A DNA stretch of 64,000 nt from Glandiceps talaboti (Eukaryota; Hemichordata; Enteropneusta; Spengelidae): assembly GCF_964340395.1 (NCBI RefSeq), contig NC_135552.1:2135017-2199016 (forward strand), read 5' to 3'. Position 1 is the first letter of the stretch; the number at the start of each line of letters is the position of its first letter. Both the position numbers and the translations under genes were made by a program. The notes beneath the pieces are model-generated. The model searched no databases. It worked only from the letters and a program-made list of their open reading frames with translations, and had not been told where the DNA came from. Shown here piece by piece: positions 34,027 to 46,142 of this stretch.

Positions 34027-36681
34027 AGTCCAAATTAGGGGTAAAAGAATTTTTTATAAAGTGGTTATAATATATAAGTACATTATTTTCCCAACTTTCT
34101 GTGTGAAATGTGTTCTATAGTGTGTGTAAGTCATCATATGAAACCACTAACCACTTTATTACTTTGCTAAAACAAAACTACATAGTGAAAATACTGAAAA
34201 GCAGAACTACTTTTACATGTTACAAAAAACAAACACAGTAGAGCTATTCTGACCAATAGGTTGCTTGTTTTTCAATTGTTTTGTTTTTTGTAACAAATCT
34301 GTTTTATGACAGTGGTAGTGAGTCTTTAGTTTCATTGTGATAAGTATAATAATACTTAGTAGCTGCTCTATGACAGGTCGGTCACACTGGAGTTTACTAT
34401 ACAATAAGTTATTCTTCAGGTATATGTATATGCAATTATTTTTCAGTGCAAGTGAAATTTTGAAATTCTAAAATTTCACAAAGTTATCATTTTCAATTTG
34501 TATCTATGTTACGAATTGTGTTCAAAGGTATGTACAATGACCATTATGCAAAAGAAAATGAACCAGTGTAGATTCCATCAACAACTTTGAAAGATAGAAA
34601 CGACATTTTATAATATGGGTAATTTCATCCGTACAGTATCAACAAACTGTTGAATCACAAACCCTCAGTAACAGCACCTTCTATCAGGAGATTGACTTCA
34701 TTCAGTGCTGGCATAGTTTGGTCAATTGACTTCATTCAGTGTTGGCATAGTTTGGTCAACCTTATACACTAGGGCTCTAATGGGAGTAAATTATGTCATT
34801 TTCTATGAAAACGTGAGAAGGTTAATAAATGGTGACTTTATGAAACCTTTTATGTGGGATGTAACAAGCTGAGTTTATGCACTTTTCAGGGTAATTTTTG
34901 CTGAATACCAGTGATATTCTAAGTAATTGAATATCACTTACTATTTTCATAATTTAAAACGTGTATTCAGGTATAATATAATATATGTAATTTGATGATA
35001 TAATTTAGTATACATGCCATGTACTAAAATATCATGAAATTATGTTATGACATCACCTGTGTACATATTGTCAATTGACAATTTCAACACATAGAAGACA
35101 TACATCAACATTAACATTGTACAATAGTTTAATCAAAGTTTTGTGCAACTTATTCCTCCTGAGTAAAAAAAAAAAGCTTATAAACTCAGGTGGTGGCACT
35201 TTACATACTATCTTGTTACCTGAATATTGATTCCAAGTTATTAAGTTGAAGATGTGAGTTGTAAATTTTGTGAAATTTAGATTTGTAAATGTCCAGAAAA
35301 AAACTAAAAAGTGCCTTATAAACACATTTACGTTGGATCCATATATTGCAATTGAATATTCAGAATATACTGTGATAAACTTCAAAGTTAATGATATGCA
35401 AAATATGTGTACAAAGGTTAAAGTTTAGGAGAAGATTATTGAGAATTTTCAGAAACACAGGTACGTTGTTAAGGGTCTTTAAACAAATGACAACGGTGTG
35501 TATTCAACATTTTGTATGACAAATTATATGTTTTAGATGAACTCATACTGGTAGAAATGTTGAAAGAGTCAAACTCAGGGAAGTTTACTAAACTGACATC
35601 AGTTGGATTTTTTTTCAAAATCTTATGTGACCAAAAAAGGAACTCAAGGGATATTTTTATTTTTTTTAGATATTGTGTGGAAATAATTTATACCCCCACT
35701 GAGTCAAACTCTGATTATTTATCAAACAGACTTTTTTTAGCATATGGCAATTTTCAAACGGAGTGAAACTCTGAAGTTTACTGTGTCAGTGTTGTGTCAT
35801 GCAACTTGTAAACCAGTGATTGATTGATTGATTGATTGACTGATTGATTGATTGATTGATTGATAATTGAATTATTTCTACATTAGTAGTTTTAACAGAG
35901 TCAAACTCAGTGAAGTTTACACCAATTCTTTTGTTGGTTTATATTATTTTATTAAATTTGTGAAAAAGTGTGCAAGAGTTGTAATAAAGTGGTCACTGTC
36001 AGTTGTTGATTATGTGATCTGTAGTCAAGTTTACATGTGATCATTTTTGTAACGATTTTTTGAACACATTGTTAGAAAAGAAGGACAATGTCATTTCCAG
36101 AAACTGTCCTAGCCAAATGTGACCCACAATTTCTGATCAATCCTGAAATGTTGTTTATAAACCTCATAACAGTCAAACTCAGTGAAGTTTACTTTAATAC
36201 CAACTTTTGTTATGTTTTATTCCCATTACTCGACTTTTAATGATATAAGTGAAATGTCAATTAGTTCAAATTCTGTTTGTAGTTATTACCAGTACAAGTG
36301 TAGGACAACAAAGTTATTGTCATTGATCCAATAAGTCCTAGTCTAGTTACAGCTAGTGAATGTTTCTATAACCTAATTACAGCTAGTGCAGGTTTAATTT
36401 TTCATACTCCAGTACTTTTGGAGACTTTTTCGGATGATTTTGTAGTAGTTCTTGTGATGCAAGGAGATGTAGATAAATTTGAAAGTCTTTGTGATTTAGT
36501 AATGTTTTGTGGTATCTGCAGCCTATTTGTATTAATAGCCTCCACATATAGCATTGCTACATGAATACTGAACTGTATTGAATCATTTGATTCTCTTAGC
36601 TTTTCAGACGTTATTAACTCTTGTCTTTTGTTGGTTATTCTGAGGTACTGGGTAAACTTTTCTGGGTTATATGATATACAT
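34027..36681. other. Intergenic, AT-rich, with a dispersed short motif
   Basis: No gene recognised. It contains a 34-bp duplication near 34690-34760 (ATTGACTTCATTCAGTG...), a (GATT)n run at 35816-35863, and a motif GAGTCAAACTCAGTGAAGTT that occurs in whole or part at 35566, 35701, 35760, 35898 and 36171. Confidence 0.6.
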
Positions 36682-36991
36682 AGCTTTGAGATATAGTGTG
36701 GGTTTTCCACCTATCAGATTTGAGATATAGTGTGGGTTTTCCACCTATCAGCTTTGAGATATAGTGTGGGTTTTCCACCTCTCAGCTTTGAGATATAGTG
36801 TGGGTTTTCCACCTATCAGCTTTGAGATATAGTGTGGGTTTTCCACCTATCAGCTTTGAGATATAGTGTGGGTTTTCCACCTATCAGCTTTGAGATATAG
36901 TGTGGGTTTTCCACCTCTCAGCTTTGAGATATAGTGTGGGTTTTCCACCTATCAGCTTTGAGATATAGTGTGGGTTTTCCACCTATCAGCT
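36682..36991. repeat. 34-bp tandem repeat x 9
   Basis: The unit is GCTTTGAGATATAGTGTGGG followed by TTTTCCACCTATCA, with CTATCA/CTCTCA variants. Just beyond, AATAAATAAA occurs at about 37014-37023. Confidence 0.93.
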
Positions 36992-37097
36992 TGTATTGTA
37001 ATCAATTATTGTCAATAAATAAAGTATTTAATCAAATATTGTCTGTATCTATTTATGTAGAATGGCAATAGGAATGTGATGAGAAAAGAATGTCTTA

Positions 37098-37325
37098 ATA
37101 AATTGTATGTCATTGGACAAAAAACAAACTCAGAATGATAAATTGTATGTCATTGGACAAAAAACAAACTCAGAATGATAAATTGTATGTCATTGGACAA
37201 AAAACAAACTCAGAATGATAAATTGTATGTCATTGGACAAAAAACAAACTCAGAATGATAAATTGTATGTCATTGGACAAAAAACAAACTCAGAATGATA
37301 AATTGTGTGTCATTGGACCAAAAAA
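37098..37325. repeat. 40-bp tandem repeat x 5-6
   Basis: The unit is GATAAATTGTATGTCATTGG followed by ACAAAAAACAAACTCAGAAT. The last copy is degraded (AAAAAAACAC). Confidence 0.93.
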
Positions 37326-37389
37326 AACACAAACTCAAGATGAGATCATAGCTGGGATTTGTCTGGGCAATACATGTATTAGTATCGAC

Positions 37390-38910
37390 TGTAAGATACG
37401 TTGACATGTGAGAGATAAGGCCGGTGTGGGCACCGTTCTTAACATGATACCGGTATACGAGTATCTAGATACGTTGACATGTGAGAGATAAGGCCGATGA
37501 GGGCACCGTTCTTAACACGGTATATCTAGATACGTTGACATGTGAGAGATAAGGCCGATGAGGGCACCGTTCTTAACACGGTATATCTAGATACGTTGAC
37601 ATGTGAGAGATAAGGCCGGTGTGGGCACCGTTCTTAACATGATACCGGTATATCTAGATACGTTGACATGTGAGAGATAAGGCCGATGAGGGCACCGTTC
37701 TTAACACGGTATATCTAGATACGTTGACATGTGAGAGATAAGGCCGGTGGGGGCACCGTTCTTAACACGGTATATCTAGATACGTTGACATGTGAGAGAT
37801 AAGGCCGGTGGGGGCACCGTTCTTAACACGGTATATCTAGATACGTTGACATGTGAGAGATAAGGCCGGTGAGGGCACCGTTCTTAACACGGTATATCTA
37901 GATACGTTGACATGTGAGAGATAAGGCCGATGAGAGCACCGTTCTTAACACGGTATATCTAGATACGTTGACATGTGAGAGATAAGGCCGGTGAGGGCAC
38001 CGTTCTTAACACGGTATATCTAGATACGTTGACATGTGAGAGATAAGGCCGGTGTGGGCACCGTTCTTAACATGATACCGGTATACGAGTATCTAGATAC
38101 GTTGACATGTGAGAGATAAGGCCGATGAGGGCACCGTTCTTAACACGGTATATCTAGATACGTTGACATGTGAGAGATAAGGCCGATGAGGGCACCGTTC
38201 TTAACACGGTATATCTAGATACGTTGACATGTGAGAGATAAGGCCGGTGTGGGCACCGTTCTTAACATGATACCGGTATATCTAGATACGTTGACATGTG
38301 AGAGATAAGGCCGATGAGGGCACCGTTCTTAACACGGTATATCTAGATACGTTGACATGTGAGAGATAAGGCCGATGAGGGCACCGTTCTTAACATGATA
38401 CCGGTATATCTAGATACGTTGACATGTGAGAGATAAGGCCGGTGGGGGCACCGTTCTTAACACGGTATATCTAGATACGTTGACATGTGAGAGATAAGGC
38501 CGGTGGGGGCACCGTTCTTAACACGGTATATCTAGATACGTTGACATGTGAGAGATAAGGCCGGTGAGGGCACCGTTCTTAACACGGTATATCTAGATAC
38601 GTTGACATGTGAGAGATAAGGCCGATGAGAGCACCGTTCTTAACACGGTATATCTAGATACGTTGACATGTGAGAGATAAGGCCGGTGAGGGCACCGTTC
38701 TTAACACGGTATATCTAGATACGTTGACATGTGAGAGATAAGGCCGATGAGGGCACCGTTCTTAACACGGTATATCTAGATACGTTGACATGTGAGAGAT
38801 AAGGCCGACAAGGACACCGTTCTTAACACAGTATATCTAGATACGTTGACATGTGAGAGATAAGGCCGATGAGGGCACCGTTCTTAACATATGGTACCGG
38901 TATATCTTAC
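37390..38910. repeat. 61-bp satellite, about 24 copies (left outer end of the inverted repeat)
   Basis: The unit is GATACGTTGACATGTGAGAG, ATAAGGCCGATGAGGGCACC, GTTCTTAACACGGTATATCT, A. Types differ at GATGAGGG/GGTGTGGG/GGTGGGGG/GATGAGAG and at the tail (CACGGTATATCTA or CATGATACCGGTATATCTA). The order of types from about 37420 is repeated from about 38050, which gives a higher-order repeat of about 630 bp (10 units). The same satellite lies inverted at 43330-43660. Confidence 0.95.
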
Positions 38911-39419
38911 AGACTCCCTAACTCACAGACTGGATATCTTGTTTACCAATAGTTCCTTCATATTCTTCAGTAATTTTCATGCAAAACTTCAGATCATTTG
39001 GAAACAATCATCAAATCTGACTAAAACATGTCAAAGAATTGCCAAGGAATTCACTAACCTGTCCAAACAGGTTGAAGAGTTTCCAAATTTATATTGGGTA
39101 ACTTACTAACTAGTTGCCAAGTTCCCAGAAACAAAACAATAAAAATCATACCAATTACATGTATCAATATTGTATTCTTTACAAACAAAATTTCCCATAC
39201 CCACAATTTCAAAACAGTCAACCATGGCATTTTGAAAGTACAAAAAATAAACTTTTGAAAATATTTACAAAATGACATTGTTTTCATTGAAAATCACTGA
39301 GAACTGTTAACTTTCTGGTGGTTGTTCTTCTATTGTTGATACAATCCAGTATGGTCACTGTGAACGTTTTTAGCACAACTGAACTGATAAGGTTCAGTAG
39401 TGCCATAGGCATGGCAAAC

Positions 39420-39452
<33 letters not shown>

Positions 39453-39458
39453 CTGTGT

Positions 39459-39506
<48 letters not shown>

Positions 39507-40192
39507 AAACAACTTAAAAGTCAAAAACCGTTGGACTGATTGCCATGATATTACAGGAATTCTTAGACAAGTGAACAAACATTCAACAGGTGTATGCAAA
39601 TTTGCCTAGCAACAAGACCACGCCCATGTCAACAGCCAAATGATCACATATATATTGTAAAGATAGCAACAGGATTAATAGACAAGTGAATAAACATTCA
39701 AAAAATGTATGCAAATATACCTAGCAATAAGACCCATAGCAACAGCCAAATGATCACGTATATGTTGTATATTGCAAAGACGACAACAGGGTTGGATCAA
39801 ATATAATAGTTATTATCGAAATATCAAATATAATACAGTTATCAAAATATCAAATATAATAGTTATTATCAAAATATCAAATATAATACAGTTATCAAAA
39901 TATCAAATATAATAGTTATTATCAAAATATCAAATATAATACAGTTATTATCAAAATATCAAATATAATACAGTTATTATCAAAATATCAATTATAATAG
40001 TTACTATCAATCTATTATTGTCAGCAATGACATTGACTGTCACTGTTTGTTAGCTTCACTGAATTATCAATATTTTACACCAAATTTTATCAAATAGCTG
40101 TATCAGTGATAGAAGTACCATTGTTAGCAAAACTGAACTGAGGTTCAGTAGTGCTATACTGGCATGGTGAAATATATATATATATTTGTGTA

Positions 40193-40254
<62 letters not shown>

Positions 40255-40728
40255 TGTCTGTCTGTCTCAAAATCTACTTGATGGATGGGGCTGAAATTTG
40301 AAGGATCCGATGTTTCTAAGGGAGTGATCATTAAATACAGTTGGGGTGGGCTGACAATCATTATTTGTTTGCTGCAAAAACATGACCCATCATCTCTTTG
40401 GAAAACAGTCTGAAGAATATATCTTGGCAGAATTATATATATAATAGGCAAGGCTGTATGCTAAGTCCATTACTTTTTGTAATATTCATTAGTGAGCTAA
40501 AAAAGTTCAGTTATAGAAAACGTATTAGAGTTAGGACGAATACTGCAAGATACGCTGTGCTTGGGGAATGTGGTAGTGTCCCCCTCCATGTATAATGTGC
40601 CAAACGTTGTGCCAAATATTGGCTAAAGTTTATCCATATGGACTGTTCCATGCTCTGTACAACCGACATTTGTAATAATTATCGACATTCAATGTGTATA
40701 AACCTGCCGAAATCTGTAATAAAAAAAG
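38911..40728. repeat. Left arm of a large inverted repeat (unique part)
   Basis: The reverse complement of this arm is at 41989-43329 with very few differences. It contains a 77-codon minus-strand frame (39057-39287) conserved in both arms, a family B copy with hairpin head (TAGCAC..CTGAAC/GTTCAG, 39371) plus (GT)n and about two body units, an AT-rich 24-29 bp tandem block (39797-40010), a second family B head (40124) with (GT)n/(CTGT)n, and a LINE remnant. The part from about 39755 to 40240 is missing from the right arm. Confidence 0.9.
40436..40728 (+). pseudogene. LINE remnant with internal deletion (left copy)
   Basis: It begins RQGCMLSPLLFVIFISELKK, the RT motif just before the catalytic box, then jumps to NTARYAVLGECGSVPLHV and, after a stop, KRCAKYWLKFI. 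The last pieces correspond to IGECGRFPICV and FKRCVSYWLKI in the longer LINE at 1-2551, so the YADD region is deleted. The 3' part leads into TTGAGTCAATCAATC, a LINE-like tail. The copy is dead. Confidence 0.75.
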
Positions 40729-40763
40729 TTAAGGATGTTCTTCCCTGGCTCTCAGAGAAATTG

Positions 40764-40933
40764 AGTCAATCAATCAATCAATCAACCAACCAACCAACCA
40801 ACCAACCAACCATCAACCAACCAACCAACCAACCAACCAACCAACCAACCAACCAACCATCCATCCATCCATCCATCCATCCATCCATCCATCCATCCAT
40901 CCACCAACCAACCAACCAACCAACCAACCAATC

Positions 40934-41022
<89 letters not shown>

Positions 41023-41066
41023 CCAACCAACCAACCAACCAACCAACCAACCAACCAACCAACCAC
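40764..41066. repeat. Tetranucleotide block (TCAA)n/(CCAA)n/(CCAT)n
   Basis: About 300 bp of pure tetranucleotide repeats in domains: TCAA, CCAA, CCAT, CCAA, TCAA, CCAA. It continues directly from the presumed 3' tail of the LINE remnant, so it probably grew from that tail. Open frames (INQS, TNQP repeats) are artefacts. Confidence 0.95.
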
Positions 41067-41988
41067 TCGTGACATGGAGTCACAACATTAAACAATAAAC
41101 AATGGTTATAAATATACGTTCAAATATAATATAAACTCTTTGTCTCTTGATACATCCCAAGCATATGACATGGTGACATAACATTGCACCTTTTAAGCAA
41201 CAGTTTTGTTAGAAATGACTTCTCAATATTGCATGCCATGAGTTGCATTGTGTCATCATGTGGTATAAAAACTTGCATGTGTAGCTGTACACGTAACACA
41301 TAAGAAATGAAATACCTTAAAATTTACAGGACTCTAAAATCTGTGCATCCATTGACTTGTTTAATTGCACACAAAACACAGCCAATCTAGGGTGAGACAC
41401 ACTTACAATTACTGTAAACGTAACATGTAAAATTAAATATGCAGTGTGTGGTATTATGCTTTGAGAATAGTGTCTTGCAAGAACAAGAATAATGTCTTGT
41501 CAACAGATTGGGGGGGGGGGGTCAGTGTGGTTTTTTTTATTTGTCAGAGGGGGTTGTTTTGTGGATGAATTGCAGGGGGTCACTCTTTTTAAGTACAACA
41601 CGAACAAAAAATCACCGGCCATAAAAACTGATCGCTCCCTTATGGAGACAAACTAAGTTTCTTTAGAAACAAACTAAACGTGCTAGCTAGTATCGTAATC
41701 GTTTGGCATGCGTTCAGATTTAATTATTCATAACCCGAGATATGTAAAATTATTAGAATATGACGTAAGTAATAAACGCTAAAGGAAGAACTAGAAAGCA
41801 GGTTGGGATGAATATAGAACTAGTGTGGTACTGATGAACACAGCGGAACACCAGTAGTCTAAGATCTGAGCCCGACTTTTGCTTAACTTTGCTTAAACAA
41901 AAGTTGACGGTGCTCAGTGCACAGTCACTTGTGAACTAAATATTCATCGTTCGTCCAGCCACCATTTAGCTGAAGTAGCATTATTAGC
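41067..41988. other. Spacer between the two arms
   Basis: About 0.9 kb of non-duplicated sequence with a G-run at about 41511-41521. No coding exon or repeat recognised. Confidence 0.5.
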
Positions 41989-42718
41989 ATTTTTTTATTA
42001 CAAATTTCGGCAGGTTTATACACATTGAGTGTCGATAATTATTACAAATGTCGGTTGTACAGAGCATGGAACAGTCCATATGGATAAACTTTAGCCAATA
42101 TTTGGCACAACGTTTGGCACATTGAACATGCGGAGGGGGACACTACCACATTCCCCAAGCACAGCGTATCTTGCAGTATTCGTCCTAACTCTAATACGTT
42201 TTCTATAACTGAACTTTTTTAGCTCACTAATGAATATTACAAAAAGTAATGGACTTAGCATACAGCCTTGCCTATTATATATATAATTCTGCCAAGATAC
42301 AGACTGTTTTCCAAAGAGATGACGGGTCATGTTTTTGCAGCAAACAAATAATGATTGTCAGCCCACCCCAACTGTATTTAATGATCACTCCCTTAGAAAC
42401 ATCGGATCCTTCAAATTTCAGCCCCATCCATCAAGTAGATTTTGAGACAGACACACACACACACACACACACACATTTGGCTGTTGCTATGGGTCTTATT
42501 GTTATGTATATTTGCATACATTTTTTGAATGTTTATTCACTTGTCTATTAATCCTGTTGCTATCTTTACAATATATATGTGATCATTTGGCTGTTGACAT
42601 GGGCGTGGTCTTGTTGCTAGGCAAATTTGCATACACCTGTTGAATGTTTGTTCACTTGTCTAAGAATTCCTGTAATATCATGGCAATCAGTCCAACGGTT
42701 TTTGACTTTTAAGTTGTT

Positions 42719-42750
<32 letters not shown>

Positions 42751-42752
42751 CA

Positions 42753-42810
<58 letters not shown>

Positions 42811-43329
42811 GTTTGCCATGCATATGGCACTACTGAACCTTATCAGTTCAGTTGTGCTAAAAACGTTCACAGTGACCATACTGGATTGTATCAACAATAG
42901 AAGAACAACCCCCAGAAAGTTAACAGTTCTCAGTGATTTTCAATGAAAACGATGTCATTTTGTAAATATTTTCAAAAGTTTATTTTTTGTACTTTCAAAA
43001 TGCCGTGGTTGACTGTTTTGAAATTGTGGGTATGGGAAATTTTGTTTGTAAAGAATACAATATTGATACATGTAATTGGTATGATTTTTATTGTTTTGTT
43101 TCTGGGAACTTGGCAACTAGTTAGTAAGTTACCCAATATAAATTTGGAAACTCTTCAACCTGTTTGGACAGGTTAGTGAATTCCTTGGCAATTCTTTGAC
43201 ATGTTTTAGTCAGATTTGATGATTGTTTCCAAATGATCTGAAGTTTTGCATGAAAATTACTGAAGAATATGAAGGAACTATTGGTAAACAAGATATCCAG
43301 TCTGTGAGTGAGGAAGTCTGTAAGATATA
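41989..43329. repeat. Right arm of the large inverted repeat
   Basis: The inverse of 38911-40728, lacking about 450-480 bp of it; the junction lies inside the (AC)n tract at about 42450-42473. Between 42943 and 43176 the shared 77-codon frame differs from the left arm at only two silent sites that I could see. The arm contains the inverted LINE remnant and inverted family B pieces (42480-42860). Confidence 0.9.
41990..42300 (-). pseudogene. LINE remnant with internal deletion (right copy)
   Basis: Inverted twin of the LINE fragment at 40436-40728, with the same deletion (FISELKK...TNTARYAVLGECGSVPL). Here the frame continues as RMFNVPNVVPNIG because of small differences after GSVPL. It stops at 41990 without the TCAA tail, so the tail is present in the left arm only. 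Confidence 0.72.
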
Positions 43330-43660
43330 CCGGCACCATGTTAAGAACGGTGCCCTCATCGGCCTTATCTCTCACATGTCAACGTATCTAGATATACTGT
43401 GTTAAGAACGGTGTCCTTGTCGGCCTTATCTCTCACATGTCAACGTATCTAGATATACCGTGTTAAGAACGGTGCCCTCATCGGCCTTATCTCTCACATG
43501 TCAACGTATCTAGATATACCGGTATCATGTTAAGAACGGTGCCCTCATCGGCCTTATCTCTCTCACATGTCAACGTATCTAGCATGTTAAGATGGTGCCC
43601 TCACCGGCCTTATCTCTCACATCTCAACGTATCTAGATATACCGTGTTAAGAACACTGTA
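43330..43660. repeat. 61-bp satellite, about 5 copies (right outer end)
   Basis: Inverse of the 37390-38910 satellite (GTGCCCTCATCGGCCTTATC, TCTCACATGTCAACGTATCT). One unit is damaged (TCTCTCTCACATG, AGCATGTTAAGATGGTG). The end at about 43655-43675 includes a hairpin AACACTG-TAAA-CAGTGTT. Confidence 0.92.
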
Positions 43661-44254
43661 AACAGTGTTGCATCATTTGTGCGTAAAAATGTTTATTTTT
43701 GTAGTTGTATACATGATAAATCAAATCAAATTGATTTTAGGGCCCATGCCTCAAGATTAGTGCCCTCAACGGCGATCACGATTTCAACCTGCTTCTGTAC
43801 TGCTAATGGATACTATAGATCACTGATTAACATAATACTTGTACAGTGTCAATAATTGGCATTTTAACAATCTTCAGTGAATATATTTTGGTTGTATAAT
43901 CAAAAAATGATACTCCATTTACTACTAACACGGTGACAGATTCAAAGCCAGGCTTTCGCTCAAGAATTAAACTTGCCTCTACAGACTACCTATGGATAAT
44001 ATTGATGACAAGATCTAGATGCAATGTCTGTTTATAAGTACTTGACCAGGTTTTAGTCAATATATCTTTTGGTTATTTGATGAAAATAAATGTCTCAGTT
44101 GCAGGTAGTGCAGGTTTAATACAACTCTTTCCATCAAAATTGGTTTGAAAGCACCATAAACACATTTCAAATAAGGGAACGAGCAGAATTTACAGCGGGG
44201 CGCACCAGTGGGCCAGACAAAATAATACTTTTTTTCAAAAATTGTTTTGGTACC
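43661..44254. other. Intergenic, no feature seen
   Basis: AT-rich sequence between the inverted repeat and the C- and CT-runs. No exon recognised. Confidence 0.4.
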
Positions 44255-45996
<1,742 letters not shown>

Positions 45997-46002
45997 TTTA
46001 TT
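45997..46002 (-). promoter_or_regulatory. Candidate poly(A) signal of the zinc-finger gene
   Basis: TTTATT on the plus strand reads AATAAA on the gene's strand, about 140 bases after its stop codon. Position is plausible for a short 3' UTR; AT-rich context makes chance occurrence possible. Confidence 0.35.
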
Positions 46003-46142
46003 AAGATGCATATTAAATACTATCTAGAGAAGCAACTATTTGCTATAATTTATGACTTTTAACTGTGTAATTCAGATAAGTTCAGGTTACTGGGAACACT
46101 TGAATTTTAAGATTCACATTCTTTTCAGTTTTTCAACAATAT

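Noticed and set aside
31552-34033. Two overlapping minus-strand frames of 793 and 824 codons
   Set aside because: Both are readings of one 51-bp satellite; two long frames over the same DNA argue against either being a gene.
40638-41072. Frame encoding [14 protein letters not shown] repeats
   Set aside because: Tetranucleotide microsatellite.
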